NCBI RefSeq assembly: GCF_014174255.1
Contig: NZ_JABEQJ010000001.1
Coordinates: forward strand, 62,001 to 126,000
DNA from: Gluconacetobacter sacchari
Lineage (GTDB): Bacteria > Pseudomonadota > Alphaproteobacteria > Acetobacterales > Acetobacteraceae
Length of the DNA stretch: 64,000 nucleotides
Direction: 5' to 3'
The position numbers and the translations under genes were made by a program. This document shows, in pieces, positions 53,876 through 63,057 of this stretch. The stretch's first letter is position 1, and each line of letters starts with the position of its first letter. The notes under the pieces were generated by a model. That model was not told the origin of the DNA. It saw nothing but the letters and a program-made list of their open reading frames with translations, and made no database searches.

Positions 53876-53978
53876 ATCGGGCGGCAGACCGATCGTGGCC
53901 CGCTGACAAATCCAGTCTCCATCGTCACTTTCCCAAGGTCGGCCGCTTCTTTCGCGGCGACCAAGAAGGAGAATGACC

Positions 53979-55499
53979 ATGGACTCGCTGGAAAGCCATC
54001 GAATCGACATGTCGTCACCGTTCAAGGCGCAGTACGACAATTTTATCGGCGGCCGCTGGGTCGCACCCTTCAGTGGCGAATATTTCGACGACCCCTCGCC
54101 GGTCGACGGCCGCATCCTGTGCAAGGTGGCGCGCTCCAGGGCCGAGGATGTCGAACGCGCGCTCGACGCCGCCCACGCGGCGCGCGAGGCCTGGGGCGAG
54201 ACCACCGCAGCCCAGCGCGCGCTGCTGCTCAACCGCATCGCCGACCGGATCGAGGACAATCTGGAACTGCTGGCCCGCGCCGAAAGCTGGGACAACGGCA
54301 AGCCGCTGCGCGAGACGCTGAACGCCGACCTGCCCCTGTGCGTCGACCATTTCCGTTATTTCGCCGCCTGCATCCGCGCGCAGGAAGGCGCGCTGTCGGA
54401 AATCGACCATGACACGGTCGCCTATCATTTCCACGAACCGCTGGGCGTGGTCGGCCAGATCATCCCCTGGAACTTCCCGCTGCTGATGGCCGCCTGGAAG
54501 CTGGCGCCGGCGCTCGCGGCGGGCAATTGCGTGGTGATGAAGCCGGCCGAGCAGACGCCGGCCTCGATCATGGTCCTGGCGGAACTGATCGCCGACATCC
54601 TGCCCGCCGGGGTCCTGAACATCGTCAACGGCTTCGGGCGCGAGGCCGGCACGGCGTTGGCCTCCAACAGCCGGATCGCCAAGATCGCCTTCACCGGCTC
54701 CACGCCCACCGGCAAGATGATCGCCCACGCGGCGGCCGACAACCTGATCCCGGCCACGCTGGAACTGGGCGGCAAGTCGCCCAACGTCTTCTTCGCCGAC
54801 ATCGCGTCCGAGGATGACGATTTCCTCGACAAGGCGATCGAAGGCTTCGTCCTGTTCGCCTTCAACCAGGGCGAGGTCTGCACCTGCCCGTCGCGCGCCC
54901 TGATCCACGAATCCATCTATGACCGGTTCATGGAACGCGCGCTGCGCCGGGTCGCCGCGATCAGGCAGGGCAACCCGCTGGATCTCGCGACGATGGTCGG
55001 CGCCCAGGCCTCCGTCGACCAGATGAACAAGATCCTGTCCTATATCGAAATCGGACAGCAGGAAGGCGCGAAGCTGCTGACGGGCGGCGCCCGGGCCGAT
55101 GTGGGGGAAAGCCTGGCGAATGGCTGCTACATCCAGCCGACGGTCTTCCAGGGCAACAACCGGATGCGCATCTTCCAGGAAGAGATCTTCGGCCCCGTCG
55201 TCTCCGTCACCACCTTCCGCGACGATGCCGAGGCGGTGAAACTGGCCAACGACACGGTGTTCGGCCTGGGGGCGGGTATCTGGACCCGCGACGGCACCCG
55301 CGCCTATCGCGTCGGCCGGGCGATCAAGGCCGGGCGGGTGTGGACGAACTGCTATCACGCCTACCCGGCGCACGCCGCGTTCGGCGGCTACAAGCAATCC
55401 GGCATCGGGCGCGAAAACCACCGCATGATGCTCGATCATTACCAGCAGACCAAGAACCTTCTGGTCAGCTACGCCCCCAAGAAGCTGGGGTTCTTCTGA
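53979..55499 (+). CDS. NAD-dependent aldehyde dehydrogenase, ExaC/AcoD type
   Basis: 506 aa from the ATG at 53979, with AAGGAG 7 bases upstream; the ATG at 53973 is too close to that site. Exactly the usual length of ExaC/AcoD enzymes. It oxidises acetaldehyde and related aldehydes to acids in the cytoplasm. The glutamate motif LELGGKSPN, the catalytic cysteine in [15 protein letters not shown] and the C-terminal [14 protein letters not shown] are present; the Cys-Thr-Cys pair is typical of this subgroup. Regulator upstream and PQQ alcohol dehydrogenase downstream fit an alcohol oxidation locus. Confidence 0.93.
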   Translation: MDSLESHRIDMSSPFKAQYDNFIGGRWVAPFSGEYFDDPSPVDGRILCKVARSRAEDVERALDAAHAAREAWGETTAAQRALLLNRIADRIEDNLELLARAESWDNGKPLRETLNADLPLCVDHFRYFAACIRAQEGALSEIDHDTVAYHFHEPLGVVGQIIPWNFPLLMAAWKLAPALAAGNCVVMKPAEQTPASIMVLAELIADILPAGVLNIVNGFGREAGTALASNSRIAKIAFTGSTPTGKMIAHAAADNLIPATLELGGKSPNVFFADIASEDDDFLDKAIEGFVLFAFNQGEVCTCPSRALIHESIYDRFMERALRRVAAIRQGNPLDLATMVGAQASVDQMNKILSYIEIGQQEGAKLLTGGARADVGESLANGCYIQPTVFQGNNRMRIFQEEIFGPVVSVTTFRDDAEAVKLANDTVFGLGAGIWTRDGTRAYRVGRAIKAGRVWTNCYHAYPAHAAFGGYKQSGIGRENHRMMLDHYQQTKNLLVSYAPKKLGFF

Positions 55500-55519
55500 A
55501 AACCCGCCAACATGAAGGA

Positions 55520-55541
55520 CCGGGTGCCGACAGGCACCCGG
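55520..55541. terminator. Perfect hairpin between the dehydrogenase and receptor genes
   Basis: 9-bp stem CCGGGTGCC/GGCACCCGG with loop GACA, between two convergent genes. Confidence 0.65.
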
Positions 55542-55555
55542 CTTGGGGCCTGGGC

Positions 55556-57910
55556 TCAGAACGTCACGCGCACGCCCCCGTAACCGCCGATCGGCGCGGC
55601 GGGGCTGTAGCTGCGCGGATTGGTCGCCCCCGGCGCCTGCGACAGATAGACCGAGTTGGTCGGCGAAAACGTCCCATAGGTGTAATAGTTTCGGTCGGTC
55701 ACGTTCGAGATGCTGCCGAACAATTGCAGCGTGCGTGTCACCTGGACCGACGTATGCAGGTTCAGCACGAAGAATCCCGGCAGGCGCGGCGTCAGGTTGG
55801 CTTCGTCGCCGTACAGATACTGCCCGCCCTGCAAGTCGAAATCGCCGCCGACAGTCCAGATCGGGGTGATCCGCACATCCACGCCGCCGGTCAGCTTGTC
55901 CAGCGGAATGCCCGGCAGGCGGTTCCCCCGGCTGACGGTGATGTTGCCGTCGTCATCGGCGGCGGGATTGCTGCCCGCATCCTCGACGAAGCCGCTGCGA
56001 TAGGTCGCGTCGGTATGGGTATAATTCAGCCACGCCGACCAGCCATCCGCCTGCCAGGCCAGATGCACCTTGCCACCCTGGCGGCGGGTCGCCCCGATAT
56101 TGGCGAAAAACGCGCGGTTCAGCGTCTCGCTATTGATAAAGACGATGTCGTTGTCTGCATCGGTACGGAACAGCCCCAGATCGTAGCTCAACCGCCCGGC
56201 ATGGCCGATGGCAAAGCCGCCACGCAGCCCGGCCTCGAACGTATGGGCCCTCACCTGCTTCAGGTCCGGATCGCCGACGAAGAAATTGGCCAGGCTGCAC
56301 GCGTTCTGCGGCCCGGCGCACGACAGCTCGGCCGGCGTCGGCGCCCGGTTCGCTTCCGCATAGCCGCCATAAATCGTCGCCCACTCCGTCAGGCGGTAGC
56401 TGATCCCGCCTCCGGGATTGATCGCCGAATAGGCATGATGCCCGCTCAGATCCCCGCCATTCTGGTCGGCCAGGTTGATCTGCGCGAAATTGTAGCGAAT
56501 CGATCCGGTCAGCGACAGGCGCGGCGTCAGGTCGATCGTGTCGGTGCCGAACACGCCGACATAGGCATCGTTCACCCGCACCCGTACCGGCACGGTCTCG
56601 CCCGGTTCGTCGATCACGTAGCCGGGGCCGTAATAGACGCGGGTCACCGGCGTAATCCCGCCCAGCAGGGCGGACCCGGTGAACATCGTCTGCGCGCCAT
56701 CGAAACTGACGCCCGCGACCTCATGATTGCGCAGACCGAACAGAGAATGGGTTTCGGTCTCCTGCATCGATACGCCATAGCCATTGGTATTGGTCGTCTG
56801 CAGATCCAGTTCGGAATACGGGCCGCCGTTCAGGAAATCAGGAATCGTCGCCCCGCCCCGCGTGGTCGAAGGATCGCCGTCATCGGTACACATCAGGCCC
56901 GACCCGTCGTCGCAGGGCGAGTCATTGGGCGCATTGCCGTTCAGAACCCGTTGCTGGAAATAATCGTAATGCGCCTGCCCCTGTATCGACAGCGTATCGG
57001 TAAAACTGTGCCGGCCGTTCAGGGCGAACTGGATGAATTTGTTCGCCATCTGGTTGGGCGCAGTAAACTGCGCCCTCGGATCGGCGCGCAGCAATTCCAC
57101 CGGCGAGGTTCCCGGCCCGTTCAACACCGAGTTGGCCAGGTCCAGGCTGCCATGCACTTCCGTCGCCTCTCCCTTCCAGCCGAGATCGGTGTACAGGGTC
57201 TGGATGTCGGAACTTTGCAGGTCGCGCCAGCCATCCTCATGCACCTCCCGCGCGGCGACATAGAAACCCCAGTTGCCCCGCCGCGCGGCATAGTCACCCT
57301 GCGCCACGATGCGCCCGAACGACCCACCGGACAGGTCGAACTCGCCCCCCTTGCTGTTGAAGCCATTCTTCATCCGCACATTCAGCGCGCCGCCCAGGGC
57401 GTTCAGGCCAAAGACCGGGTTCGATCCTTCGACCGCCACCCGTTCGATCGCCAGGTCCGGGATCAGGTCCCAGTTCACCGTGTCGCCGAACGCCTGGTTG
57501 AAGCGCACGCCATCGAGATAGACGGCGATGCCCTGCGACGTTCCCTGCAACGGCGACGCCTGGAATCCGTTCATGACGATGGTGGGCTGATAAGGATTGC
57601 CCGAGGCCGAATTGAGGCTGACACCCGCCAGGCGGCTATCCAGCGCATGCAGCAGGTCGGCCGTCCCGGTCAGTTGCAGATCATGCGCGGTCAGGATGAC
57701 GGTCGCGGCCGGCAACCGGTCGCGGTCGATGCCCGAGCCGGGCAACGGCGAGGTGCCGATCACGGTGATGTCTTCCGGCTCTATCCCGGCCGTCACACCA
57801 CCCGGCACCGGCGTCGGCACCGTCTGCGCCAGGACCGCCCGGGCGGGCAGAAGGCAGAGCGCGGCGGAGGCCAGATACATGGCCCTCCGTCCAATCATCT
57901 TTTCAAACAT
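55556..57910 (-). CDS. TonB-dependent outer-membrane receptor
   Basis: 784 aa from the ATG at 57910. A signal peptide (AMYLASAALCLLPARAVLA) is followed by a TonB box-like EDITVIG, a plug domain (LLHALDSRLAGVSLNSASGNPYQPTIVMNG, IERVAVEGSNPVFGLNALGGALNV) and a 22-strand barrel ending in an aromatic residue (YGGVRVTF). It imports a metal complex, cofactor or sugar with TonB energy. Because it lies in an alcohol oxidation locus, PQQ or a lanthanide chelate are candidates, but nothing in the sequence decides this. It is divergent from the sensor kinase gene. Confidence 0.9.
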   Translation of the reverse strand: MFEKMIGRRAMYLASAALCLLPARAVLAQTVPTPVPGGVTAGIEPEDITVIGTSPLPGSGIDRDRLPAATVILTAHDLQLTGTADLLHALDSRLAGVSLNSASGNPYQPTIVMNGFQASPLQGTSQGIAVYLDGVRFNQAFGDTVNWDLIPDLAIERVAVEGSNPVFGLNALGGALNVRMKNGFNSKGGEFDLSGGSFGRIVAQGDYAARRGNWGFYVAAREVHEDGWRDLQSSDIQTLYTDLGWKGEATEVHGSLDLANSVLNGPGTSPVELLRADPRAQFTAPNQMANKFIQFALNGRHSFTDTLSIQGQAHYDYFQQRVLNGNAPNDSPCDDGSGLMCTDDGDPSTTRGGATIPDFLNGGPYSELDLQTTNTNGYGVSMQETETHSLFGLRNHEVAGVSFDGAQTMFTGSALLGGITPVTRVYYGPGYVIDEPGETVPVRVRVNDAYVGVFGTDTIDLTPRLSLTGSIRYNFAQINLADQNGGDLSGHHAYSAINPGGGISYRLTEWATIYGGYAEANRAPTPAELSCAGPQNACSLANFFVGDPDLKQVRAHTFEAGLRGGFAIGHAGRLSYDLGLFRTDADNDIVFINSETLNRAFFANIGATRRQGGKVHLAWQADGWSAWLNYTHTDATYRSGFVEDAGSNPAADDDGNITVSRGNRLPGIPLDKLTGGVDVRITPIWTVGGDFDLQGGQYLYGDEANLTPRLPGFFVLNLHTSVQVTRTLQLFGSISNVTDRNYYTYGTFSPTNSVYLSQAPGATNPRSYSPAAPIGGYGGVRVTF

Positions 57911-57977
57911 GCGTTTATTCTTCTCTTTGGATTGGCATGCCACGCGGTCATCAGATCGGACGGGATCAGGGAAGTCG

Positions 57978-59387
57978 ATGGGACATTTTCCCGAACATCG
58001 TAAAAATCCTCCGCGCTGGACAGGATTTCTCCCGTCGTGGCCCTTCGGCACGCGCCTCAGCCTGCTGGGCCGCCTGCTGCGAGCGCTTGCCATGGCGGCC
58101 CTCATCGGCCTGGCGGCCGGGTCCGGCCTGGCCGCATGGCAGGCAACACGCTCGATCCGGGTGGAACTGGCCGCCGCGCTGGCGAACGCCCGCGCCGATA
58201 TGGCCGCCACACCGCCCCCGCCGGCCGCCTCAGCCGCCGGATGGCCTGCGACACTCTGCGACAGTTTCGACGGCAACCGCCACATACAGGCCCAGATCAC
58301 GGATCACACCGGACAGGTCCTGCACCAGTCCCGCCTGGCGGCCGGACCGCGCCCGCCCGCCTGGTTCCTGCGCGCCACCGCTCCGGCCATGGCGCCGGTG
58401 ATCCTCACCCCTACCGGCCTTCCCGCGGGATGGCACCTGCGCCTGCGGGCGGATGCGACCAACGAGGCCGCGGAACGCTGGGGCGAATTGAGGGTCCAGC
58501 TCGCCACCATCACCCTGCTGGTCCTGCTGATCGCCGGATCATGCTGCGTCGTCGTGATACGCGGCCTGCGCCCGCTGGCCACCCTGTCCGACGGGTACGC
58601 CCGCATCGCGGCGGGCGAGGAGATGGTGGACCTGCCCGAGGCCGGCCCCGCCGATATCGCGGGCCAGGCCGCGTCCTTCAATCGCATGGCCCGCGCCCTG
58701 CGCACCGCGACCGCGCAGAACCGGCACCTCCAGGACCAGGTCACGCGCATCGCGGAAGAAGAACGCGCCGATATCGCGCGCGACCTGCATGACGAGGTCG
58801 GCCCCCTGCTGTTCGGCATCACCACCTTCACCGCGACGCTCGCCCGCGCCGCCCAGGAGGGCCGGCACGACGCCATCCCCGCGCAGGTCCGCGCCATCCA
58901 GGATGCCACCGGCTCGATCCAGCGCACCCTGCGCGCGATTCTGCAACGGCTGCACGACACCCCCGGCCACAGGCTTCCCGACACGCTGGAAGGGATCGTC
59001 CTGTTCTGGAACATTGTCGCTCCGCACATCGTCTTCACGGTTTTCTGCGATCCGGCACTCGCCACCCTGGACGACATGACGGACGACGCCCTGTCCCACG
59101 TGGCACAGGAAGCCGTCAGCAACGCCGCGCGCCACGGCCGGCCCTCGCGCATCGCGCTCCACGCCACGCGCGGCGGCGGACGGATCGTCCTGTCGGTCCA
59201 TGACGACGGCACGGCAGGCCCCCACGCGCCGGGCTTCGGCCTCGCCGGCATGCACTGCCGGCTCGCGGCCCTGGGCGGATCCCTGGAGATCACCCGCGAA
59301 CGGGGCTGGACCGTCCTCGCCAGCCTGCCCGACCCGGACCACCCTCTCATCCCCCACCCCATGGCGCCGGAGGCGCACGACGCATGA
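57978..59387 (+). CDS. NarL-family sensor histidine kinase (HisKA_3)
   Basis: 469 aa from the ATG at 57978 (AGGGAAG site). A membrane helix (LLRALAMAALIGLAAGSGLAAW), a small periplasmic domain of about 115 residues, a second helix (TITLLVLLIAGSCCVVVI) and a HAMP domain lead to the HisKA_3 box with H271 (IARDLHDEVGP) and an ATPase domain (HVAQEAVSNAARHGRPSRI, VHDDGTAG, GFGLAGM). Its stop overlaps the response regulator start by 4 bases. In PQQ alcohol oxidation loci such pairs control the dehydrogenase genes. Confidence 0.9.
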   Translation: MGHFPEHRKNPPRWTGFLPSWPFGTRLSLLGRLLRALAMAALIGLAAGSGLAAWQATRSIRVELAAALANARADMAATPPPPAASAAGWPATLCDSFDGNRHIQAQITDHTGQVLHQSRLAAGPRPPAWFLRATAPAMAPVILTPTGLPAGWHLRLRADATNEAAERWGELRVQLATITLLVLLIAGSCCVVVIRGLRPLATLSDGYARIAAGEEMVDLPEAGPADIAGQAASFNRMARALRTATAQNRHLQDQVTRIAEEERADIARDLHDEVGPLLFGITTFTATLARAAQEGRHDAIPAQVRAIQDATGSIQRTLRAILQRLHDTPGHRLPDTLEGIVLFWNIVAPHIVFTVFCDPALATLDDMTDDALSHVAQEAVSNAARHGRPSRIALHATRGGGRIVLSVHDDGTAGPHAPGFGLAGMHCRLAALGGSLEITRERGWTVLASLPDPDHPLIPHPMAPEAHDA

Positions 59388-60022
59388 ACATTCTTCTGGT
59401 GGACGACCACACGGTGGTACGCGCGGGCCTGGGGCAATTGCTGTCCGCGTCGCTGGGCGCCACGATCCTCGAAGCGGCCGACACCCCGACCGCCCTGGAG
59501 GTCGCCCTGCGCGCGCGGCCGGACCTGGTGGTGCTGGATCTGGGCCTGCCCGGCGCCGGCGGCCTGTGGCTGGTGCCCCGCCTGCGCGATGCCGGCCTGC
59601 GCGTGCTGGTCCTGAGCATGCATGCCGACCCGATCTACGCGCGCCGGGCGCTGGATGCCGGAGCAACCGGCTATGTCTCGAAAACGATCGGCGCCGACGA
59701 CCTGCTGGACGCCATCCGGCAGGCAATGGGCGGACAATGCTACGTCGAAACCCCGATCGCCACCCTGCTCGACGAACATCGCGACGTGCTCGGCCGCGAT
59801 TTCGGCCGCCTGACGGCCCGGGACCTGGATATCATGCGGTTTCTGGGCGAGGGGCGCAGCCTGTCGGACATCGCGGCGACGCTCGGCGTCAGCTACAAGA
59901 CGGTGGCCAACACGGCGGGGATGATCAAGACCAAGCTGGGCGTGGCCCGCACCGCGGACCTGATCCGGCTGGCCATCGCCACACAGGCGGGCGGAACCAT
60001 GGATGGGCGGGGGGCGGCGTAG
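59384..60022 (+). CDS. NarL/FixJ-type response regulator
   Basis: 212 aa. The receiver has D7/D8, the phospho-acceptor D52 (VVLDLGLPG) and K100 (YVSKTIG), all intact. The C-terminal HTH is LuxR-type (LTARDLDIMRFLGEGRSLSDIAATLGVSYKTVANTAGMIKTKLG). It is translationally coupled to the sensor kinase and is probably its partner. Likely targets are the neighbouring receptor, porin and dehydrogenase genes, by analogy with ExaDE/Ped systems. Confidence 0.92.
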   Translation: MNILLVDDHTVVRAGLGQLLSASLGATILEAADTPTALEVALRARPDLVVLDLGLPGAGGLWLVPRLRDAGLRVLVLSMHADPIYARRALDAGATGYVSKTIGADDLLDAIRQAMGGQCYVETPIATLLDEHRDVLGRDFGRLTARDLDIMRFLGEGRSLSDIAATLGVSYKTVANTAGMIKTKLGVARTADLIRLAIATQAGGTMDGRGAA

Positions 60023-60043
60023 CCGATCGGAAAGCGAAAAGGC

Positions 60044-60093
60044 ATCGGCGCACCCGCGCCGATATCATCCGGGGGCAAACGCGCCCCCGGATG
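60044..60093. terminator. Two tandem perfect hairpins between convergent genes
   Basis: First hairpin 60044-60063: ATCGGCGC/GCGCCGAT, loop ACCC. Second hairpin 60066-60093: CATCCGGGGGC/GCCCCCGGATG, loop AAACGC. They fill the gap between the response regulator and porin genes. Confidence 0.65.
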
Positions 60094-60102
60094 GGAAAGA
60101 CG

Positions 60103-61680
60103 TCAGAAGAACAGGATCGCGCCGGCCGAGACGGTATTGTCGCTGGCCGAGTTGCCGTTATGCGCCGCCGCCTGGGTATGGGCATATTCGACCACCAGCT
60201 TCAGCCAGTCCGTCAGGTCGTAATACCCCGCGCCAACCTCGGACTGGTTGCGGCGGACCAGCCCGGTCGCGGTATCGCCGGACGCCAGATACAGGTTGCT
60301 GACGCCGTAGCTGCCCACCAGCTTGAGACGCTTGGTGAAGTTGTAGGCGCCCTGGACGTAGTATCCTTCCGAATCGCGCTTGCGCCCGTTCGCCGCGACC
60401 CCGTCGAAGAACAGGCCCGTCGTGCCGAGCCCGCTGCCACGATAATAATAGACCACGGCCTGGGCCCGGCCGTAGGTCAGCTTGGCACCGATTTCGCCCG
60501 CCTCGGCCATGGCGCCCCGCCGCTCGTCCTGCGTCAGCAGGCTACTGGTCAGGCCCTGCTGGTGTTGGATCAGGAAACTGGACCAGAGCTTCGTGCTCAG
60601 GTCGCCGATCTTGAAGCTGTAGGTGATCTTGCCCTGCACCATCGGCGAACTGTGCTGCGTCGATTCCGCCGACAGGCCGTGGCCTGCGTAATTGAACTCA
60701 TCCAGCGGCTGGAAGACGCCAACCGATCCCTGGAAACCGTGTATCACCGGCGAGGCATAGGAAATCTGCGGAATCCAGTCGGCATACACATAGCCCAGGC
60801 CGATACGGCCCAGCGAGGTATTGGCCGGCGCGGCATTGCTGCCGGTCGAACCGACGCTCAGCAGCGTCGCATCCTCCAGGATCGCGTCGGAGCCGAACAA
60901 CGCCAGGTCGCGGCCCAGCTTCACGGTGCCGAAGCTCTTGGTTCCCGCCGTCAGATAGACCTGACGCAGATCGATGCCCGCGGTGCCAAGCCCGACCGGG
61001 CTGCCGCCGGAATTGGCGTTGAACGCGCCCGGATTGGCGTTGTTGAGGCCGGGATACAGGCCCAGCACCGCCGACATGTCGATCCCCGACTGCGTGGTGG
61101 ACAGTTTGAGGACGAAGCCCGCCGGCAGCAGGCCGTTACGCACCGCAGACGAATCGAACCCGCTGCCCCCGCTCGACAGGCCGCCCGCCACCGGCAACCC
61201 GTGTCCGGGAGAGTTGTAGCTGTAAAACCCGTTGACGAAGCCCGAGAAATTGATATCGATCGGACCAGCCTTGAAGGTCAGCCCCTTGCCGGAAACATAG
61301 GGCGCGACCCGCACCACGCTGGGGCTGTCGATCGTGCTGCGCGCCGCCAGCATCGAGGCCTCGGCGGCACGGGCGCTCGCCGCCGCGCTGTCCGCCGCGC
61401 GCTGGGCGGCGACCACCGCCGGCATCACCGCGCCGTCCGAAGCGGCTTCGGCACGCCGCCCCCGCCGCGACCCCTGGGCCGAGGCCGGCTCGACCGCATG
61501 ATGACGATGCCTGGCCAGCAGGGTCGAATATTCGACCCGCGTCAGTGCGCCCTTGGCCCGCAGGATATCAAGAAGATCACTGTAATCGTCAGCCCTGGCG
61601 CACCGGGCCGACAGCATGGACACGCCACCGGCAGCCAGGACGGCTGTCAAACCCACATGCGCCCAATGTCTTGCCGACAT
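60103..61680 (-). CDS. Outer-membrane porin with N-terminal coiled coil
   Basis: 525 aa from the ATG at 61680 (CGGAG site); the open frame continues upstream but without signal character. A signal peptide (HVGLTAVLAAGGVSMLSARCARA) is followed by a short helical part (DLLDILRAKGALTRVEYSTLLARH) and an Ala-rich coiled coil. From about residue 120 a beta-barrel follows (IDINFSGFVNGFYSYNS; KLGRDLALFGSDAIL), ending in Phe (GAILFF) as outer-membrane barrels do. A porin for small solutes in the same locus as alcohol oxidation genes; the solute is unknown. Confidence 0.82.
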   Translation of the reverse strand: MSARHWAHVGLTAVLAAGGVSMLSARCARADDYSDLLDILRAKGALTRVEYSTLLARHRHHAVEPASAQGSRRGRRAEAASDGAVMPAVVAAQRAADSAAASARAAEASMLAARSTIDSPSVVRVAPYVSGKGLTFKAGPIDINFSGFVNGFYSYNSPGHGLPVAGGLSSGGSGFDSSAVRNGLLPAGFVLKLSTTQSGIDMSAVLGLYPGLNNANPGAFNANSGGSPVGLGTAGIDLRQVYLTAGTKSFGTVKLGRDLALFGSDAILEDATLLSVGSTGSNAAPANTSLGRIGLGYVYADWIPQISYASPVIHGFQGSVGVFQPLDEFNYAGHGLSAESTQHSSPMVQGKITYSFKIGDLSTKLWSSFLIQHQQGLTSSLLTQDERRGAMAEAGEIGAKLTYGRAQAVVYYYRGSGLGTTGLFFDGVAANGRKRDSEGYYVQGAYNFTKRLKLVGSYGVSNLYLASGDTATGLVRRNQSEVGAGYYDLTDWLKLVVEYAHTQAAAHNGNSASDNTVSAGAILFF

Positions 61681-61877
61681 CTGACAAACTCCGCTGTTTC
61701 TTGTTTTTTTTATAACGCGTTCGCCACTATAGCGTGAACTACCAATTACGCATTGCTTATACAGGCTCCGCTCACGTCTTGGATGCGGATGCCCCGGTAT
61801 CCTGCTCCCGAAATGCGCGCACGCATTTCGGGATCGAAAGGGCACTGGAATCCCGATTCCAGTGCCCTCGCGAAAGA
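61681..61877. other. Intergenic region between the cytochrome fusion and porin genes
   Basis: 197 bases. It carries two tandem hairpins (61807-61868) that end the dehydrogenase unit, then an AT-rich patch (61700-61760, with a run of eight T) that likely holds the porin promoter. Confidence 0.5.
61807..61868 (-). terminator. Two long perfect hairpins after the PQQ dehydrogenase unit
   Basis: Read on the minus strand the first is at 61868-61839 (13-bp stem AGGGCACTGGAAT, 4-base loop), ten bases after the stop and followed by TTT. The second is at 61832-61807 (11-bp stem CCCGAAATGCG, 4-base loop). Confidence 0.7.
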
Positions 61878-63047
61878 TCAGTCTCCGCTATAGACCAGCG
61901 GCACGGTCGACGATTTGGCCCCGTCGAAAGTCAGTGCGGTCGATCCTGCGGGCATGCCGTTCTGCTGGAGCAGAAACGCCATGATGTTCACATAGACGTC
62001 GTGCGGCAGGCTGGCCGGCTGGGTCGCCGGCATGTTCTGCGACACGATCGTGAAGATATCGCCGACATGGAAATTCGCCTTGGGCGAAGCGAAGTTCTTC
62101 CCCTTCAGGGCCGGCCCGGCCATCCCTTCCAGATTGTCGCCATGGCATTGCGCGCAATTGTCGGCATAGGCTTTCTTGCCCGCATCGGCCTGCGCCGCGG
62201 TAAACAGCGCGGGCTTCTCCCCACCGGCGGCCGGGGCGGCCGCCGGCGTCTCCGCCGCCGCCAGGACGATCGGGCTGGCCGGCGACATGGCATAGGGCCG
62301 CAGCAGGGCAGCCAATTGGCCGGACCGCCGCAGCGTCTCGACACTTTTCTGGAACTCGGCCGCCGCCGTCGCGCCGCCGGGGCCGTACAACGCCACGACG
62401 TTCCAGTCGGCATGGGGTTCGCTCAGGGCATGCAGGCAGTAATCGCGCGCCTTTTCACCACCGGGCAGATAGGCCACGGCACTGGCCCGCCACACCATCG
62501 CTGCCCGGTTGGTATGATGGACCACGCTGGCGATGGTCTGCGCGTCGGTCGGGTAGATATCGGCCTGGATGTTGGGATGTTTCACGAAATACAGGTTCGG
62601 CGCCGTCAGGTACGTCACCGCCACGTCCGTCCCGCGCGGCAGGTCGGCCAGCGTTTCGGCATTCTGGCTGCGCGGCGTCACCAGCACGAATCCCATCCGC
62701 GCATAGGGCGCCGTCGCCCGCATCCCCTCGGGCACGGCGCCATGCGTGGCATCGACGGGAAAGCCCAGCACCAGCGCGCAGCGCGAGGCCGCGAGCGTGC
62801 TGAACCTCTTGACGTCGAACCCGTCATCGTCGCCCGCGCCGCTGCCATCGAATTGATAGATCGCGGCATCGGTGCCCTGCTGATGCGCCACCGCCTCCAC
62901 GACCCGCTGGTCCATCGCATGTGCCGGGTTCGAGGAATCGATGCAGACCGAAACGGTGGCTCCTGCCGGCCGGGCGGCCAGCAGGGCCCCGGCCGCCACG
63001 GCGCAAACCAGGGCACGGCGTGACAGACGGGCAATATTCATGCGCAT
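61878..63047 (-). CDS. Fusion of a XoxJ/SBP-like periplasmic protein with cytochrome c
   Basis: 389 aa from the ATG at 63047; AAGGAGG lies 5-6 bases upstream and overlaps the stop codon of the dehydrogenase gene. A signal peptide (ALVCAVAAGALLAARPAGA) precedes a periplasmic binding-protein-like domain (residues about 35-255, VSVCIDSSNPAHAMD, GFVLVTPRSQNAETLADLPRG), as in MxaJ/XoxJ. After an Ala/Pro linker comes a class I cytochrome c with C298-C301-H302 and a Met ligand in NMPATQ. It should accept electrons from the PQQ dehydrogenase. XoxJ and XoxG are separate proteins in methylotrophs; here both functions appear joined. Confidence 0.82.
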   Translation of the reverse strand: MRMNIARLSRRALVCAVAAGALLAARPAGATVSVCIDSSNPAHAMDQRVVEAVAHQQGTDAAIYQFDGSGAGDDDGFDVKRFSTLAASRCALVLGFPVDATHGAVPEGMRATAPYARMGFVLVTPRSQNAETLADLPRGTDVAVTYLTAPNLYFVKHPNIQADIYPTDAQTIASVVHHTNRAAMVWRASAVAYLPGGEKARDYCLHALSEPHADWNVVALYGPGGATAAAEFQKSVETLRRSGQLAALLRPYAMSPASPIVLAAAETPAAAPAAGGEKPALFTAAQADAGKKAYADNCAQCHGDNLEGMAGPALKGKNFASPKANFHVGDIFTIVSQNMPATQPASLPHDVYVNIMAFLLQQNGMPAGSTALTFDGAKSSTVPLVYSGD

Positions 63048-63057
63048 GCGGTCCTCC

